Below are positions 20,167 to 28,778 of a stretch of DNA of 64,000 nt, piece after piece. How positions within the stretch are numbered: position 1 is the first letter of the stretch; each line of letters begins with the position of its first letter. The DNA comes from Oceanobacillus neutriphilus (GTDB lineage: Bacteria; Bacillota; Bacilli; Bacillales; Amphibacillaceae). The DNA is taken from assembly GCF_014645515.1 (NCBI RefSeq), contig NZ_BMLW01000003.1:124001-188000 (forward strand), in the 5' to 3' direction. The position numbers were made by a program, and so were the translations under genes. Below the pieces are notes generated by a model that saw nothing but the letters and a program-made list of their open reading frames with translations, was not told the origin of the DNA and made no database searches.

Positions 20167-20550
20167 ATGGATCCCTTATTATTTCTATCATTTTTAGTTA
20201 TTATTCTTATTATTCAGGCATTAACAGGAATTATCCACGTGAAATATTACCAGAAAAAAGTTGCAAAACTCACACAACAATATAGTGAAGGTTATCTTGG
20301 TGTTGGAATGACTAAAAAAATGTTTCGGATTGGGAAAGTAGCCATTGTTGTTACGGATAATGAAGGAGTCATTCAAGAATGTAATATCTTATCAGGATTA
20401 ACGGTACTTTCCAGATTTGCAAAATATAAGGAATATGTTGGAGAAAATATAGAGATTGTTGATTGGAAAAAGAAAAAACATAAATTAGTCGTCCAAGACG
20501 CTATTAAACGTATAGAAGAACAAATGAAAAGAAAAGCTAAAGCAATGTAA
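20167..20550 (+). CDS. gutM: Glucitol operon activator protein family (GutM/SrlM)
   Basis: 127 residues: one N-terminal membrane-spanning helix (LLFLSFLVIILIIQALTGII), then a small soluble domain with QYSEGYLGVGMTKKMFRIG and an EGVIQECNILSGLTVLSRF segment typical of GutM. In enterobacteria GutM activates the gut operon. Here it is paired with a SorC-type regulator instead of GutR. RBS AGGAGG. Confidence 0.85.
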   Translation: MDPLLFLSFLVIILIIQALTGIIHVKYYQKKVAKLTQQYSEGYLGVGMTKKMFRIGKVAIVVTDNEGVIQECNILSGLTVLSRFAKYKEYVGENIEIVDWKKKKHKLVVQDAIKRIEEQMKRKAKAM

Positions 20551-20566
20551 ATGTATCACGGAGAAC

Positions 20567-20672
20567 CAAAACTTCCTCCTCCCAAATAAAGGATAAAAAT
20601 AAATTTATTTAGGCGGGTCCAGGAAGCTAACTTCCTAAAAGAAGAATAAAACTCCCGCTAAGTGAAGTTTTG
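20567..20672. other. Nested-hairpin element, candidate structured RNA or repeat
   Basis: Three nested stems: CAAAACTTC (20567-20575) with GAAGTTTTG (20664-20672), GCGGG (20613-20617) with CCCGC (20654-20658), and AGGAAG (20621-20626) with CTTCCT (20631-20636) around CTAA. It lies between gutM and the SorC-type regulator gene. It could be a terminator-like leader, a small RNA or a dispersed repeat. No known family is recognised. Confidence 0.4.
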
Positions 20673-20794
20673 ACTTATATTAGAAAAAGGAAAAAAATCA
20701 ATATATAAATTTTTAATCCCCATTATATTTATCAAGTGAATAAAATGATATAATGAAATTTAAATAATTATTAACAAGAACAGGGTGTAAAGGA

Positions 20795-21736
20795 ATGTCC
20801 TATTTAGATGATCGCAGATTAATGATCAAGATTGCGAATATGTATTATGAAGCAGGAGAAACGCAATCAACTATTGCACAAAAAATTGGGGTTAGCCGAT
20901 CATTAATATCGAAATATTTATCAAAATCTAAGGAACTGGGTATTGTCGAAATCATTATTCATGATGAGGAGTATCATACGGTATCAAGCTTGGAGACAAA
21001 ACTGGAAAAGAAATATGGATTACGTGAAGTGGTTTGTTTACCTGAAACGGAACAGGGAAATATTAAAATTCAGTTAGGAACGGCAGCAAGTAAATATTTG
21101 TTAAGAATGATAAGGAATAATCAAGTTGTTGGAGTATCTTCTGGAACGACTCTATATGAAGTTGCAACAGCCATGACATCCAGTCAGTATTTTTCAAATG
21201 TTTGCTTTGTTCCGATTGTTGGAGGGATGGGAGACGAGCGTTTAGACATTCATGCAAATCATATTGTTGCAAAGCTTGCAGAAGCATTAAAAGCAACTTA
21301 TCATCTTTTACATGCTCCTGTTGTTGTTGATTCTAAAGAGACAAAAGAAATTATACTAAAACAATCGTCTATAAAAAACACTCTTGAAATGGGGAATCAG
21401 GCGGATATCGCTCTTGTGGGGATTGGAGGATCTCCAAAGCATTCAACGATGGTTAAATCTTATAAAGATTATGGTATTATTGATGATTTAAATGAGAAAG
21501 AAATTGCTGGAGATATTTGTTATAACTTTATCAATGATGAAGGAAATTTAATAGAAAATGAATGGAATGAGAAAACGATTTCCGCTGATATCAATAAGCT
21601 GAAAAATATTCCATTAGTAATTGGCGTTGCAGCGGGTGAAGAAAAAGTGAGAGGGATTAGAGCTGCTCTTCGTGGGGAACTGATTCATGTATTAATAACC
21701 GATGAAATTACCGCAAAACTATTACTAGAGAATTGA
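20795..21736 (+). CDS. SorC-family sugar-responsive transcriptional regulator
   Basis: 313 residues. An N-terminal HTH (MIKIANMYYEAGETQSTIAQK, then IGVSRSLISKYL) is joined to the SorC sugar-phosphate-binding domain (VGVSSGTTLYEVATAM, IVGGMGDERLDIHANHIV, ALVGIGG). Members repress or activate sugar and polyol operons and respond to phosphorylated intermediates. It probably binds the TAACATATGTTA array upstream of the PTS operon. A TATAAT at 20749-20754 suggests its own promoter. A second SorC-family gene lies at 29898-30848. Confidence 0.9.
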   Translation: MSYLDDRRLMIKIANMYYEAGETQSTIAQKIGVSRSLISKYLSKSKELGIVEIIIHDEEYHTVSSLETKLEKKYGLREVVCLPETEQGNIKIQLGTAASKYLLRMIRNNQVVGVSSGTTLYEVATAMTSSQYFSNVCFVPIVGGMGDERLDIHANHIVAKLAEALKATYHLLHAPVVVDSKETKEIILKQSSIKNTLEMGNQADIALVGIGGSPKHSTMVKSYKDYGIIDDLNEKEIAGDICYNFINDEGNLIENEWNEKTISADINKLKNIPLVIGVAAGEEKVRGIRAALRGELIHVLITDEITAKLLLEN

Positions 21737-21785
21737 GTTCATATTTGATTAAAGAGCAGTATTTTGTATAAAAAACACCCAAAGT

Positions 21786-21833
21786 AAAAAATAGTGATTT
21801 TCCTTTATAAGTGGAAATTCACTATTTTTTTAT
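21786..21833 (+). terminator. Rho-independent terminator
   Basis: AAAAAATAGTGATTTTCC (21786-21803) pairs with GGAAATTCACTATTTTTT (21813-21830) with one mismatch, after the SorC-type regulator gene. The U-run on both sides allows bidirectional use. Confidence 0.85.
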
Positions 21834-22144
21834 GCTTGTTGTTTATTGCACAGTGATTGGTTTTAAAACTACCACTTCTAGAACTGGTAGAACCCAAAAA
21901 AATATAGTTTAGAAGAAAATACAAACTGTAATAATTTATCACTGTACTCCTGAAGTAGTTTACCTTTCTGCGAAAGAAGAAATTATTGAAAATAGAATAA
22001 TTAATGGGAAACATTATGTGAATATCTTTTGTTCATTTATGTTACTTTTGTATATATAATACTGAAAAATATATTTTTATTTATTATACTAAAAAATATA
22101 TTCTAATTGCTTGTTATAAACATATGGGTGATTTACTTTTAATA
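21834..22144. other. AT-rich regulatory-looking intergenic region
   Basis: It holds a 22-bp near-palindrome, CTACCACTTCTAGAACTGGTAG (21869-21890, two central mismatches), and two copies of ATACT-N-AAAAATATATT starting at 22059 and 22086, 27 bases apart. No coding sequence is supported. These sit upstream of the promoter of the PRD regulator gene and could be regulator sites or an intrinsically bent stretch. Confidence 0.35.
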
Positions 22145-22172
22145 TTGACACCTAATCACAATCATGTACAAT
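22145..22172 (+). promoter_or_regulatory. Sigma-A promoter of the galactitol-type PTS operon
   Basis: TTGACA (22145-22150), a 16-base spacer, TACAAT (22167-22172). It lies about 85 bases upstream of the PRD regulator gene that opens the operon. Confidence 0.65.
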
Positions 22173-22256
22173 GATGTTACAATTTTTTTGTTTATAAATG
22201 TGTTAATAAAGAACAAATGATATGGTACAGTATTAATAAGCAAAGGGGATTATTTT

Positions 22257-24335
22257 ATGGGGTTAGATACAAGAAGTCGTCTTATTATGGAAGTGCTATT
22301 GAGAAATCCTTTTATTACGAGTAAAGAATTGGTGGAAGATCAGCAAATAAGTAAGAGACAATTAACTTATTTATTATCTAAAATTAATGAATATTTAAAA
22401 ATGAAAGGGCTTCCAAAAATATCAAGAAATAAAACTGGTCTTTTTATCATTCCGGATGAACTGTTTGTTCAACAGCAACATAAAACACAATCAATAGAAA
22501 GTCATCAAGATTTTTTTACTGAAGAACAAAGAATCTTAGTTATTATTTTAATGACTTTAACTTCAGACGAAGAATTATCTTTAGTGCATTTTGCTTCATC
22601 ACTACAAGTAAGTAAAAATACTATTTTAAGCGATTTAAAAAAAGTAAAAGAGTATGTACAAAATTTTGAAGTTAACTATGTGTACAACAGAACAAACGGT
22701 TACTTAATAACAGGGGACGAATATGCTATTCGCAAACTATTAATCTCAATCATCCAAGAATGTATGGATATGAGCAATGGAGAGAAATTTGCACAGCGAT
22801 ATGGACGAATAAAGGAGATGGATATTAAGGATATTGCTGATAGAATGATGGAAATTGAGAACAGACTACAGTTAAAGTTCACTGATGACAGGATGGCAAT
22901 TATGCCTTATGTTATTGCTTCTATTCTAAAAAGGGTCAGGTTAGGGTATTCTATAGAACATTTTCAATTACGTTATGAAGAAATTGCAGATACAAAAGAG
23001 TATCTTGCAACTGAAGAGCTATTTTCAGATTATAAATATGTTTCAACAAATGAACGCGTATATATAGCTCTTCATCTGCTTTCAACTACTTTGCATTCTT
23101 CAAGATTTGCAGAGGAAAGTGTAATGCCGCAGATTAGAGAAGCGATTGAGTTATTTTTAATTGATTTTGAGCGGCAGGCATGTGTGATTTTAAAGGATAA
23201 GGAACAGTTAATAAGTCAATTATTGTTACATGCAGCACCTGCTTATTATCGAATTAAGTATCGTTTGAGTGAATTAAATCAAGTTGATATATCATTTACA
23301 AAGGATTTTAAGGAGCTGCATTATTTGGTTAAGAAGACACTTACTCCCTTTGCGAAGTTGTTTGATCAACCAATTCCAGAGAATGAAATTATTTATTTTA
23401 GCATTTTAATAGGCGGATGGTTATCTAAGCAGGGTGACAACGTAACAGAAAAAATTAAGGCAATTGTTGTTTGCCCGCATGGTACATCTATTTCCAAAAT
23501 GCTGATGAATACTTTAAAAAAGGTTTTTCCAGACTTTATATTTCTAGGTTCTATGTCTTTGAGGGAGTTCCAAGAGTACAAACAGGATTATCATATTATT
23601 TTTTCTAATGTCCCTTTAAAAACAGTTAAACGTCAATATTGCATTAATAAGTTTCCGACAAATACAGAATGGAAAAAGTTACAAAAACTTGTTGTTAATG
23701 ATTTATACGGGTATAAACCGCAAACTCCGGAGTTAGATGTCATCATGCAAATTGTTGCGGAGAATTCAACTATTCAAGATAAAAAAAAATTAAGAAAAGA
23801 ATTAGCTGCTTACTTACATGGGCCAAGCGAAATTTCGAAGTTTGATTTAAATGTTACTAAGCGAAATTTATTACAAATGATGAAAACTGATTATGTTCAA
23901 TTTATAGATTGCGTTAAGGATTGGAAAGAAGCTATATATATAGCAGCACAACCGTTGATTAGAAATAATATTATTAAAACGGAATATAGAGATGCGGTTA
24001 TACAAGGTTATAATTACGACAGTGATTACTTGTTTTTAGGAGATAAAACCGTTATACCGCATACAGATCCTGAATATGGCGCTTTAAAAGTAGGCATGAG
24101 CTTTTTGATCGTGAATCAGGGAATTAATTTTTCGAAAAATAAGAAAGCAAATTTCGTTGTATTGTTATCTGCGATTGATCGTGAACAACACTTGCGGGCA
24201 TTGTTAGAATTAACTGACATTGCTCAGAACGATCAAAAAATTAACCAAGTAATCGCATCTGCTTCATATCAACAAATACATGAATTGATAAAGCAATTTA
24301 TTGAAAATGAAAAAGAGGAATACAGTGACGTTTAG
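22257..24335 (+). CDS. PRD-domain PTS transcriptional activator (BglG/MtlR-LicR type)
   Basis: 692 residues in the order expected for MtlR/LicR-type activators: N-terminal HTH domains (LIMEVLLRNPFITSKELVE; VSKNTILSDLKKV), two PTS regulation domains (about 170-400), a IIB-like domain with Cys in IKAIVVCPHGTSISKM, and a C-terminal IIA-like domain with His in KTVIPHTDPEYGALK. Phosphorylation by HPr and by the cognate IIB normally tunes such proteins. First gene of the operon, so it is likely to control the downstream PTS genes. Confidence 0.9.
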   Translation: MGLDTRSRLIMEVLLRNPFITSKELVEDQQISKRQLTYLLSKINEYLKMKGLPKISRNKTGLFIIPDELFVQQQHKTQSIESHQDFFTEEQRILVIILMTLTSDEELSLVHFASSLQVSKNTILSDLKKVKEYVQNFEVNYVYNRTNGYLITGDEYAIRKLLISIIQECMDMSNGEKFAQRYGRIKEMDIKDIADRMMEIENRLQLKFTDDRMAIMPYVIASILKRVRLGYSIEHFQLRYEEIADTKEYLATEELFSDYKYVSTNERVYIALHLLSTTLHSSRFAEESVMPQIREAIELFLIDFERQACVILKDKEQLISQLLLHAAPAYYRIKYRLSELNQVDISFTKDFKELHYLVKKTLTPFAKLFDQPIPENEIIYFSILIGGWLSKQGDNVTEKIKAIVVCPHGTSISKMLMNTLKKVFPDFIFLGSMSLREFQEYKQDYHIIFSNVPLKTVKRQYCINKFPTNTEWKKLQKLVVNDLYGYKPQTPELDVIMQIVAENSTIQDKKKLRKELAAYLHGPSEISKFDLNVTKRNLLQMMKTDYVQFIDCVKDWKEAIYIAAQPLIRNNIIKTEYRDAVIQGYNYDSDYLFLGDKTVIPHTDPEYGALKVGMSFLIVNQGINFSKNKKANFVVLLSAIDREQHLRALLELTDIAQNDQKINQVIASASYQQIHELIKQFIENEKEEYSDV

Positions 24336-24364
24336 TTTAATAGCGGGATGGAGGAAAACAGGTT

Positions 24365-24838
24365 ATGAATTTTGACGCTTTTTTTAGTGAAGATCTTGTC
24401 TTTTTTCTTAATGCATCGTCTCAGGAAGATGTGTTTAAGCAAATGTTTCATCGTATGTATGAGCAGGGGTATGTAAAAGAGTCTTATTTAAAGGCTTTAA
24501 GTGAGCGGGAAAAAGTATATCCTACAGGCATACAAACTGAACATATTGGGGTAGCCATTCCTCATACTGATTCTATTCATGTAAATAAAGAATCTATTGG
24601 TGTAGCAGTGTTAGAGAGGTCTGTTTCTTTTATTCATATGGGGATGGAGGAACATACAGTAGAAGCAGAAATTATTTTTATGTTAGCTATCCAAAAGCCG
24701 GAACGACAATTAGGAGTTTTACAGGTAATTACAGGATTAATTCAAAATAAGGAATTGCTGCAAAGTATTCAAATGGCTGAAAATAAAGCTGCAATAATAA
24801 CTATTATTCAGGAATATAGTCAAAAATTAAATGTATAG
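24365..24838 (+). CDS. PTS IIA component, galactitol/fructose type
   Basis: 157 residues, cytoplasmic. The phospho-histidine is in EHIGVAIPHTDSIHV, preceded by YPTGIQTE. It receives phosphate from HPr for the IIB protein encoded at 26261-26542. It follows the regulator gene by 29 bases. A gene symbol is not given because the substrate is unknown. Confidence 0.9.
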   Translation: MNFDAFFSEDLVFFLNASSQEDVFKQMFHRMYEQGYVKESYLKALSEREKVYPTGIQTEHIGVAIPHTDSIHVNKESIGVAVLERSVSFIHMGMEEHTVEAEIIFMLAIQKPERQLGVLQVITGLIQNKELLQSIQMAENKAAIITIIQEYSQKLNV

Positions 24839-24864
24839 ATAAAAAATAGAAAAGGGTGATATAC

Positions 24865-26241
24865 ATGTTTCAATCGACAATTGATTTTATTTTAGATTTA
24901 GGTCCATCGGTTATGCTACCTATTATTATGACCATTTTCGGTCTTCTTCTAAAACAGGGTTTTAATAAGTCTTTTCGGGCTGGTATTACAATCGGTATCG
25001 GTTTTGTTGGTATTAACTTGGTCATTGGTTTATTGACGACATCTTTAAGTCCGGCAACAGAAGCGATGGTAGAACGATTTAATTTAAATCTATCAATCTT
25101 AGATGTTGGCTGGCCAGTCGGGGCAGCAATATCATTTGGTACTACATTAGCACCAGTTATGATACCTATAATCATTGTCTTTAATCTTATTCTTGTTGCT
25201 TTAAACTGGACAAAGACAATCAATGTTGATATTTGGAATTTTTGGCACTTAATATTTTCTACATCTTTAGTGTACATTGCTACAGATAATGCATTTCTGT
25301 CGATTGCAATAGGACTTATTGTAACAGGGATTACGCTTAAGCTTGCGGACTGGACGGCGCCAGTGGTAGAGCATCATTTTGGTTTGAAAGGTGTTTCCCT
25401 TGCGCATTCAGAGTCAGTAAACTTTGCGCCAATCACATATGCGTTAAATAAAATACAAGATATGATTCCTGGGTTAAATAAATTACATGCTGATCCCGAA
25501 ACCTTGCGTAAACGTTTCGGTGTGTTTGGGGAACCGCTGGTAATGGGGCTGCTTCTTGGGCTTTTAATTGGAATATTAGGTGAATATAATATACAAGGCA
25601 TTTTAACATTGGGAATCCAAATGGCAGCAGTACTGATTCTATTACCTAGAATGGTTGCTTTGTTGATGGAAGGGCTTATCCCAATTTCAGAAGGAACCAG
25701 AGATTTTGTTACAAAGAGGTTTCCAGGAAAAGAAGTATATATTGGTTTGGACGCAGCAGTTGTTATTGGTAACCCTGCAAATATGGCGGTAGCATTATTG
25801 ATGGTACCAATAACATTGGTTTTAGCTGTTATATTACCGTGGAATGAAATGCTTCCATTCGCTGATTTGGCAGTATTGCCTTTTACGGTGATTTGGGCAG
25901 TAGCAGCTTCCAAAGGGAACATTATTCGTGGTTTAATTAACTCAATTATAACAGTGATGATTGTGTTATTTATTGCAACTAATATTGCAGAATTGACTAC
26001 GAAAATGGGAGAGGCAGTTGGATTTGCAATGCCGGAATCATCCAGTTTAATCTCTGGTATCGATGTAGGCTCACATATCCTTGTATTCATTCTATATAAC
26101 TTATTAGATCCGACCAGTCCATTATTTATTACTGCAATTATCTTTGGTGTTATATATGCATTGTTATGGTATTGGGTACGTAATGATATCAAGAAACAGT
26201 ATGCAAAAGAGTTAGGTATTGATAAAAAAACATTAAAATAA
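24865..26241 (+). CDS. PTS galactitol-family IIC component
   Basis: 458 residues, about ten hydrophobic segments, GatC family: ILDLGPSVMLPIIMTIFGLLL at the N-terminus, GWPVGAAISFGT, ALNKIQDMIPGLNKLHADPE, and VYIGLDAAVVIGNPANMAVA. ATG 24865 (after AAAGGGTGAT) is preferred over an in-frame GTG nine bases upstream. Transports the substrate across the membrane with concurrent phosphorylation. GatC relatives take up galactitol, tagatose, arabitol or other polyols, so substrate is open. Confidence 0.9.
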   Translation: MFQSTIDFILDLGPSVMLPIIMTIFGLLLKQGFNKSFRAGITIGIGFVGINLVIGLLTTSLSPATEAMVERFNLNLSILDVGWPVGAAISFGTTLAPVMIPIIIVFNLILVALNWTKTINVDIWNFWHLIFSTSLVYIATDNAFLSIAIGLIVTGITLKLADWTAPVVEHHFGLKGVSLAHSESVNFAPITYALNKIQDMIPGLNKLHADPETLRKRFGVFGEPLVMGLLLGLLIGILGEYNIQGILTLGIQMAAVLILLPRMVALLMEGLIPISEGTRDFVTKRFPGKEVYIGLDAAVVIGNPANMAVALLMVPITLVLAVILPWNEMLPFADLAVLPFTVIWAVAASKGNIIRGLINSIITVMIVLFIATNIAELTTKMGEAVGFAMPESSSLISGIDVGSHILVFILYNLLDPTSPLFITAIIFGVIYALLWYWVRNDIKKQYAKELGIDKKTLK

Positions 26242-26260
26242 GAAAAGGTGGCGTTTCATT

Positions 26261-26542
26261 ATGAAAAGAATTTTAGTAGCATGTGGCACTGCAATTGCAA
26301 CATCAACAGTAGTGGCAAAGAAGATCGAAGAAGTATTAGGAAATAAAGGTTATCAAGTCTATGTTGATCAATGTAAAGCTGCAGAGGCTCCTTCAAAGGC
26401 GGCAAATTTTGATCTGATTGTTACTACCACGCCAGTTAGTGGAATTGGCGATGTGCCAGTCATTCAAACTGTTTCCTTTCTATCTGGAGTAGGAATGGAT
26501 CAAGATATTCAAAAAATAATGGATATTTTAGGATTAGAGTAA
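26261..26542 (+). CDS. PTS galactitol-family IIB component
   Basis: 93 residues. The phospho-cysteine Cys8 is in MKRILVACGTAIATSTVVAK. The rest matches the GatB fold, including DLIVTTTPV. It phosphorylates the substrate as IIC transports it. A related protein at 29546-29821 has threonine at the same position. Confidence 0.92.
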   Translation: MKRILVACGTAIATSTVVAKKIEEVLGNKGYQVYVDQCKAAEAPSKAANFDLIVTTTPVSGIGDVPVIQTVSFLSGVGMDQDIQKIMDILGLE

Positions 26543-26546
26543 AAAT

Positions 26547-26585
26547 GAAAGCCTGTCAATTTATACAATTGTCAGGCTTTCTATT
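26547..26585 (+). terminator. Hairpin after the PTS IIB gene
   Basis: GAAAGCCTGTCAATT (26547-26561) pairs with AATTGTCAGGCTTTC (26567-26581) with one mismatch. The T-tract is weak (TTTC, TATT), so partial termination within a longer operon is likely. Confidence 0.6.
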
Positions 26586-26609
26586 AAAAGACCAAGGAAG
26601 GTGTTCAAG

Positions 26610-27056
26610 TTGAAACATTATCAATATACAATTTCGAAATTTGTGACAACTGTATTACTACCTTTAATTATCATGATAGGGTTATTGATTTGGGGCATAT
26701 TATTATTACTTTCAGGAGAACAAACACCATTTGCTCAGCTATTAATATATGGGAGCGCTATTCTATTATTTTTTAGTATTATAGGTATTCATACACCTGG
26801 GTGGATTAAATTAGATGATGAGAAAATTATCGTACATGCTTTTTTTGTTACACATGAGTTCTACTGGAGAGAACTATCTTTTGTTCAATTACGAGTATAC
26901 CAACAAACAGGTAAATTATATATCAGGCTTGGGACAAATAAATTCATCAAAGGGCGCTACTGGATAACCAGTGATATCAAAGAATATGATGATTTATTTG
27001 AAGAGTTAAAGACTAAAAGTTTTGTAGAGAAAAAAATTTCAAGTGTCAAGAGGTGA
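26610..27056 (+). CDS. Small membrane protein of unknown function
   Basis: About 148 residues: two membrane-spanning helices (TTVLLPLIIMIGLLIWGILL and LLIYGSAILLFFSIIGIH), then a soluble domain of about 80 residues with IKLDDEKIIVHAFFVTHEF, which may be PH-like. TTG 26610 is chosen because AAGGAAGG sits about nine bases upstream; the GTG at 26601 is too close to it. Its stop is seven bases before the next gene, so it belongs to the operon. Function unknown. Confidence 0.7.
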   Translation: MKHYQYTISKFVTTVLLPLIIMIGLLIWGILLLLSGEQTPFAQLLIYGSAILLFFSIIGIHTPGWIKLDDEKIIVHAFFVTHEFYWRELSFVQLRVYQQTGKLYIRLGTNKFIKGRYWITSDIKEYDDLFEELKTKSFVEKKISSVKR

Positions 27057-27062
27057 TTGTGA

Positions 27063-28100
27063 ATGCAAAAAAGTGTCTATTACGATAAAAATCATTTTGA
27101 GATGCAGCCAATTGGTAATCTCGATATCAACAGTGATGAAGTATTGATTAAGATGAAAGTATGTGGTCTTTGCGGTACAGATATTCATAAAGCCGTGGAT
27201 AAAACAGTAGTACCGCCGATTACTTTGGGGCATGAAATAGCTGGAGAAGTGATAGCAGCGGGGGATGATGTAATGGATTTTAACGTAGGTGACCGAGTGT
27301 TTGTAGCTCATCATGTCCCTTGTTTTACATGCACTTACTGTAAAAGAGGGCATTATTCATTATGTCCTCAATTTAAAATGACAAATGTAGACCCAGGTGG
27401 TTTTTCAGAATATATTCGTGTGCCCGCATTGCATGTTAAGCATACCATGGGGAAATTGCCTGATGAATTAAGCGATGAAGCAGGATCAATGGTCGAACCA
27501 TTAGCCTGCTGCTTGCATGGATTTGAACAAATCTCTATAAACCCAGGTGATCAAGTATTAATTCTTGGAGCGGGGCAAATTGGCTGTTTACAAATACAAT
27601 TAGCTAACCATTTCTTAGCAGAGCAAGTAATAGTTAGTGATGTGAATCCTTATCGATTAGAAAAAGCAAAAGAGGTTGGCGCTACCCATGTTATAAGAGC
27701 GGGTGAAGAAGCGGTGCAGGAACAAGTAAATCGTTTGACTGATGGCCATGGGGCGGATATAGTAATAATTTCTGCCGGCGTCAGCTTTTTATTAGAACAG
27801 GCAATGCATTGTGTGGCCCGGGGAGGAACAGTCTTAGTGTTTGCTCCATTTTCTAAAAATGATATTCCTATCCCTGCTTATCGTTTTTTTGAGGATGAAA
27901 TCTCTATTGTAGGCGCTTATTCTTCTACACCTTATAATTATACTCCTGCACTGGAACTTTTGAAAAAAGGAGTTATTGATGTTGATAAGATGGTGACGCA
28001 CCGTTTCCCGCTATCTAAACTAAATGAAGCAATAACGCTGGCTCATGATACAACCAAAGAGGTTTTAAAAGTATTAATAGTTCCTGATGGAAGCAGGTGA
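27063..28100 (+). CDS. Zinc-dependent polyol dehydrogenase (GatD/sorbitol dehydrogenase-like)
   Basis: 345 residues. Catalytic zinc ligands in KVCGLCGTDIHK and TLGHEIAGE, structural zinc in CFTCTYCKRGHYSLC, NAD fold in VLILGAGQIGCLQI. Its length and position in a galactitol-type PTS operon fit a polyol-phosphate (GatD-like) dehydrogenase producing a ketose phosphate, but no aldolase or kinase for the usual tagatose route is present. RBS GAGGTGA. Confidence 0.88.
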   Translation: MQKSVYYDKNHFEMQPIGNLDINSDEVLIKMKVCGLCGTDIHKAVDKTVVPPITLGHEIAGEVIAAGDDVMDFNVGDRVFVAHHVPCFTCTYCKRGHYSLCPQFKMTNVDPGGFSEYIRVPALHVKHTMGKLPDELSDEAGSMVEPLACCLHGFEQISINPGDQVLILGAGQIGCLQIQLANHFLAEQVIVSDVNPYRLEKAKEVGATHVIRAGEEAVQEQVNRLTDGHGADIVIISAGVSFLLEQAMHCVARGGTVLVFAPFSKNDIPIPAYRFFEDEISIVGAYSSTPYNYTPALELLKKGVIDVDKMVTHRFPLSKLNEAITLAHDTTKEVLKVLIVPDGSR

Positions 28101-28104
28101 GTAA

Positions 28105-28755
28105 ATGAATATTTTATTGTTTGATGCTTCACATCGCATTTCCGGAATGATGACTGCATATTACCAAACGGTATATGCACTTGATTTTACTGATAAGTTA
28201 AATGGGAAAGGCAGTTTATATCAGTATATAAATGGTCAAGATCCAGTTCAATTAATATCCTTTGATTTATTAGATGATCAAGATGTATCAATGGAATCCT
28301 GGTTAAATAAAAATAATATACAATTTGATACAGTAATTAACAATTTAGAACATCTGAACGGAAATACACTCACAGAAACATCGGTAGACGAATGGCAGAA
28401 GTCCTTGTTTATCAATCTTCATCTTCCTTTTTTATTAATTAAAGCATTCATTTCGTATGTTCCTGATGACGGTCAGATTATTCATATATCCTCTACCGTA
28501 GCGGTGAGCGGGGAAACAGGAGATGTGAGTTATGCCAGCCATAAAAGCGGTCTGGAGTCTTTTAGCAAAAGTCTGTCAAAAGAACTTTCAAAACGAAATA
28601 TTCGCTCAAATGTGATTAGTATATCTCCAAAATGCTGGAGGAACCCAGAGGGAGCCAGACAAATCATTCAGTTGTTAAAAGAGACTTGTAATGAGCATAT
28701 GAGTTTCTTAAATGGTCAGGTTATAACTTTAGATAATGGAGAAACGTTATCATAA
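28105..28755 (+). CDS. Degenerate short-chain dehydrogenase/reductase
   Basis: 216 residues. The C-terminal two thirds look like an SDR: catalytic Ser in IIHISSTVAVSGE and the YxxxK pair in YASHKSGLESFSKSLSKEL. The N-terminus (MNILLFDASHRISGMM) lacks the glycine-rich TGxxxGxG cofactor motif, and the normal NAG motif reads NNLEHLNG. It may be a non-catalytic partner of the intact SDR encoded next to it, or may have changed cofactor use. Starts four bases after the zinc dehydrogenase stop, so translation is coupled. Confidence 0.75.
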   Translation: MNILLFDASHRISGMMTAYYQTVYALDFTDKLNGKGSLYQYINGQDPVQLISFDLLDDQDVSMESWLNKNNIQFDTVINNLEHLNGNTLTETSVDEWQKSLFINLHLPFLLIKAFISYVPDDGQIIHISSTVAVSGETGDVSYASHKSGLESFSKSLSKELSKRNIRSNVISISPKCWRNPEGARQIIQLLKETCNEHMSFLNGQVITLDNGETLS

Positions 28756-28778
28756 ATATAAAACGGGGAGGAGATGTG

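Noticed and set aside
25374-26192. Long antisense frame across the PTS IIC gene (also 24870-25277)
   Set aside because: It is a shadow of the IIC coding sequence; no ribosome-binding site, and a Ile/Thr-rich composition.
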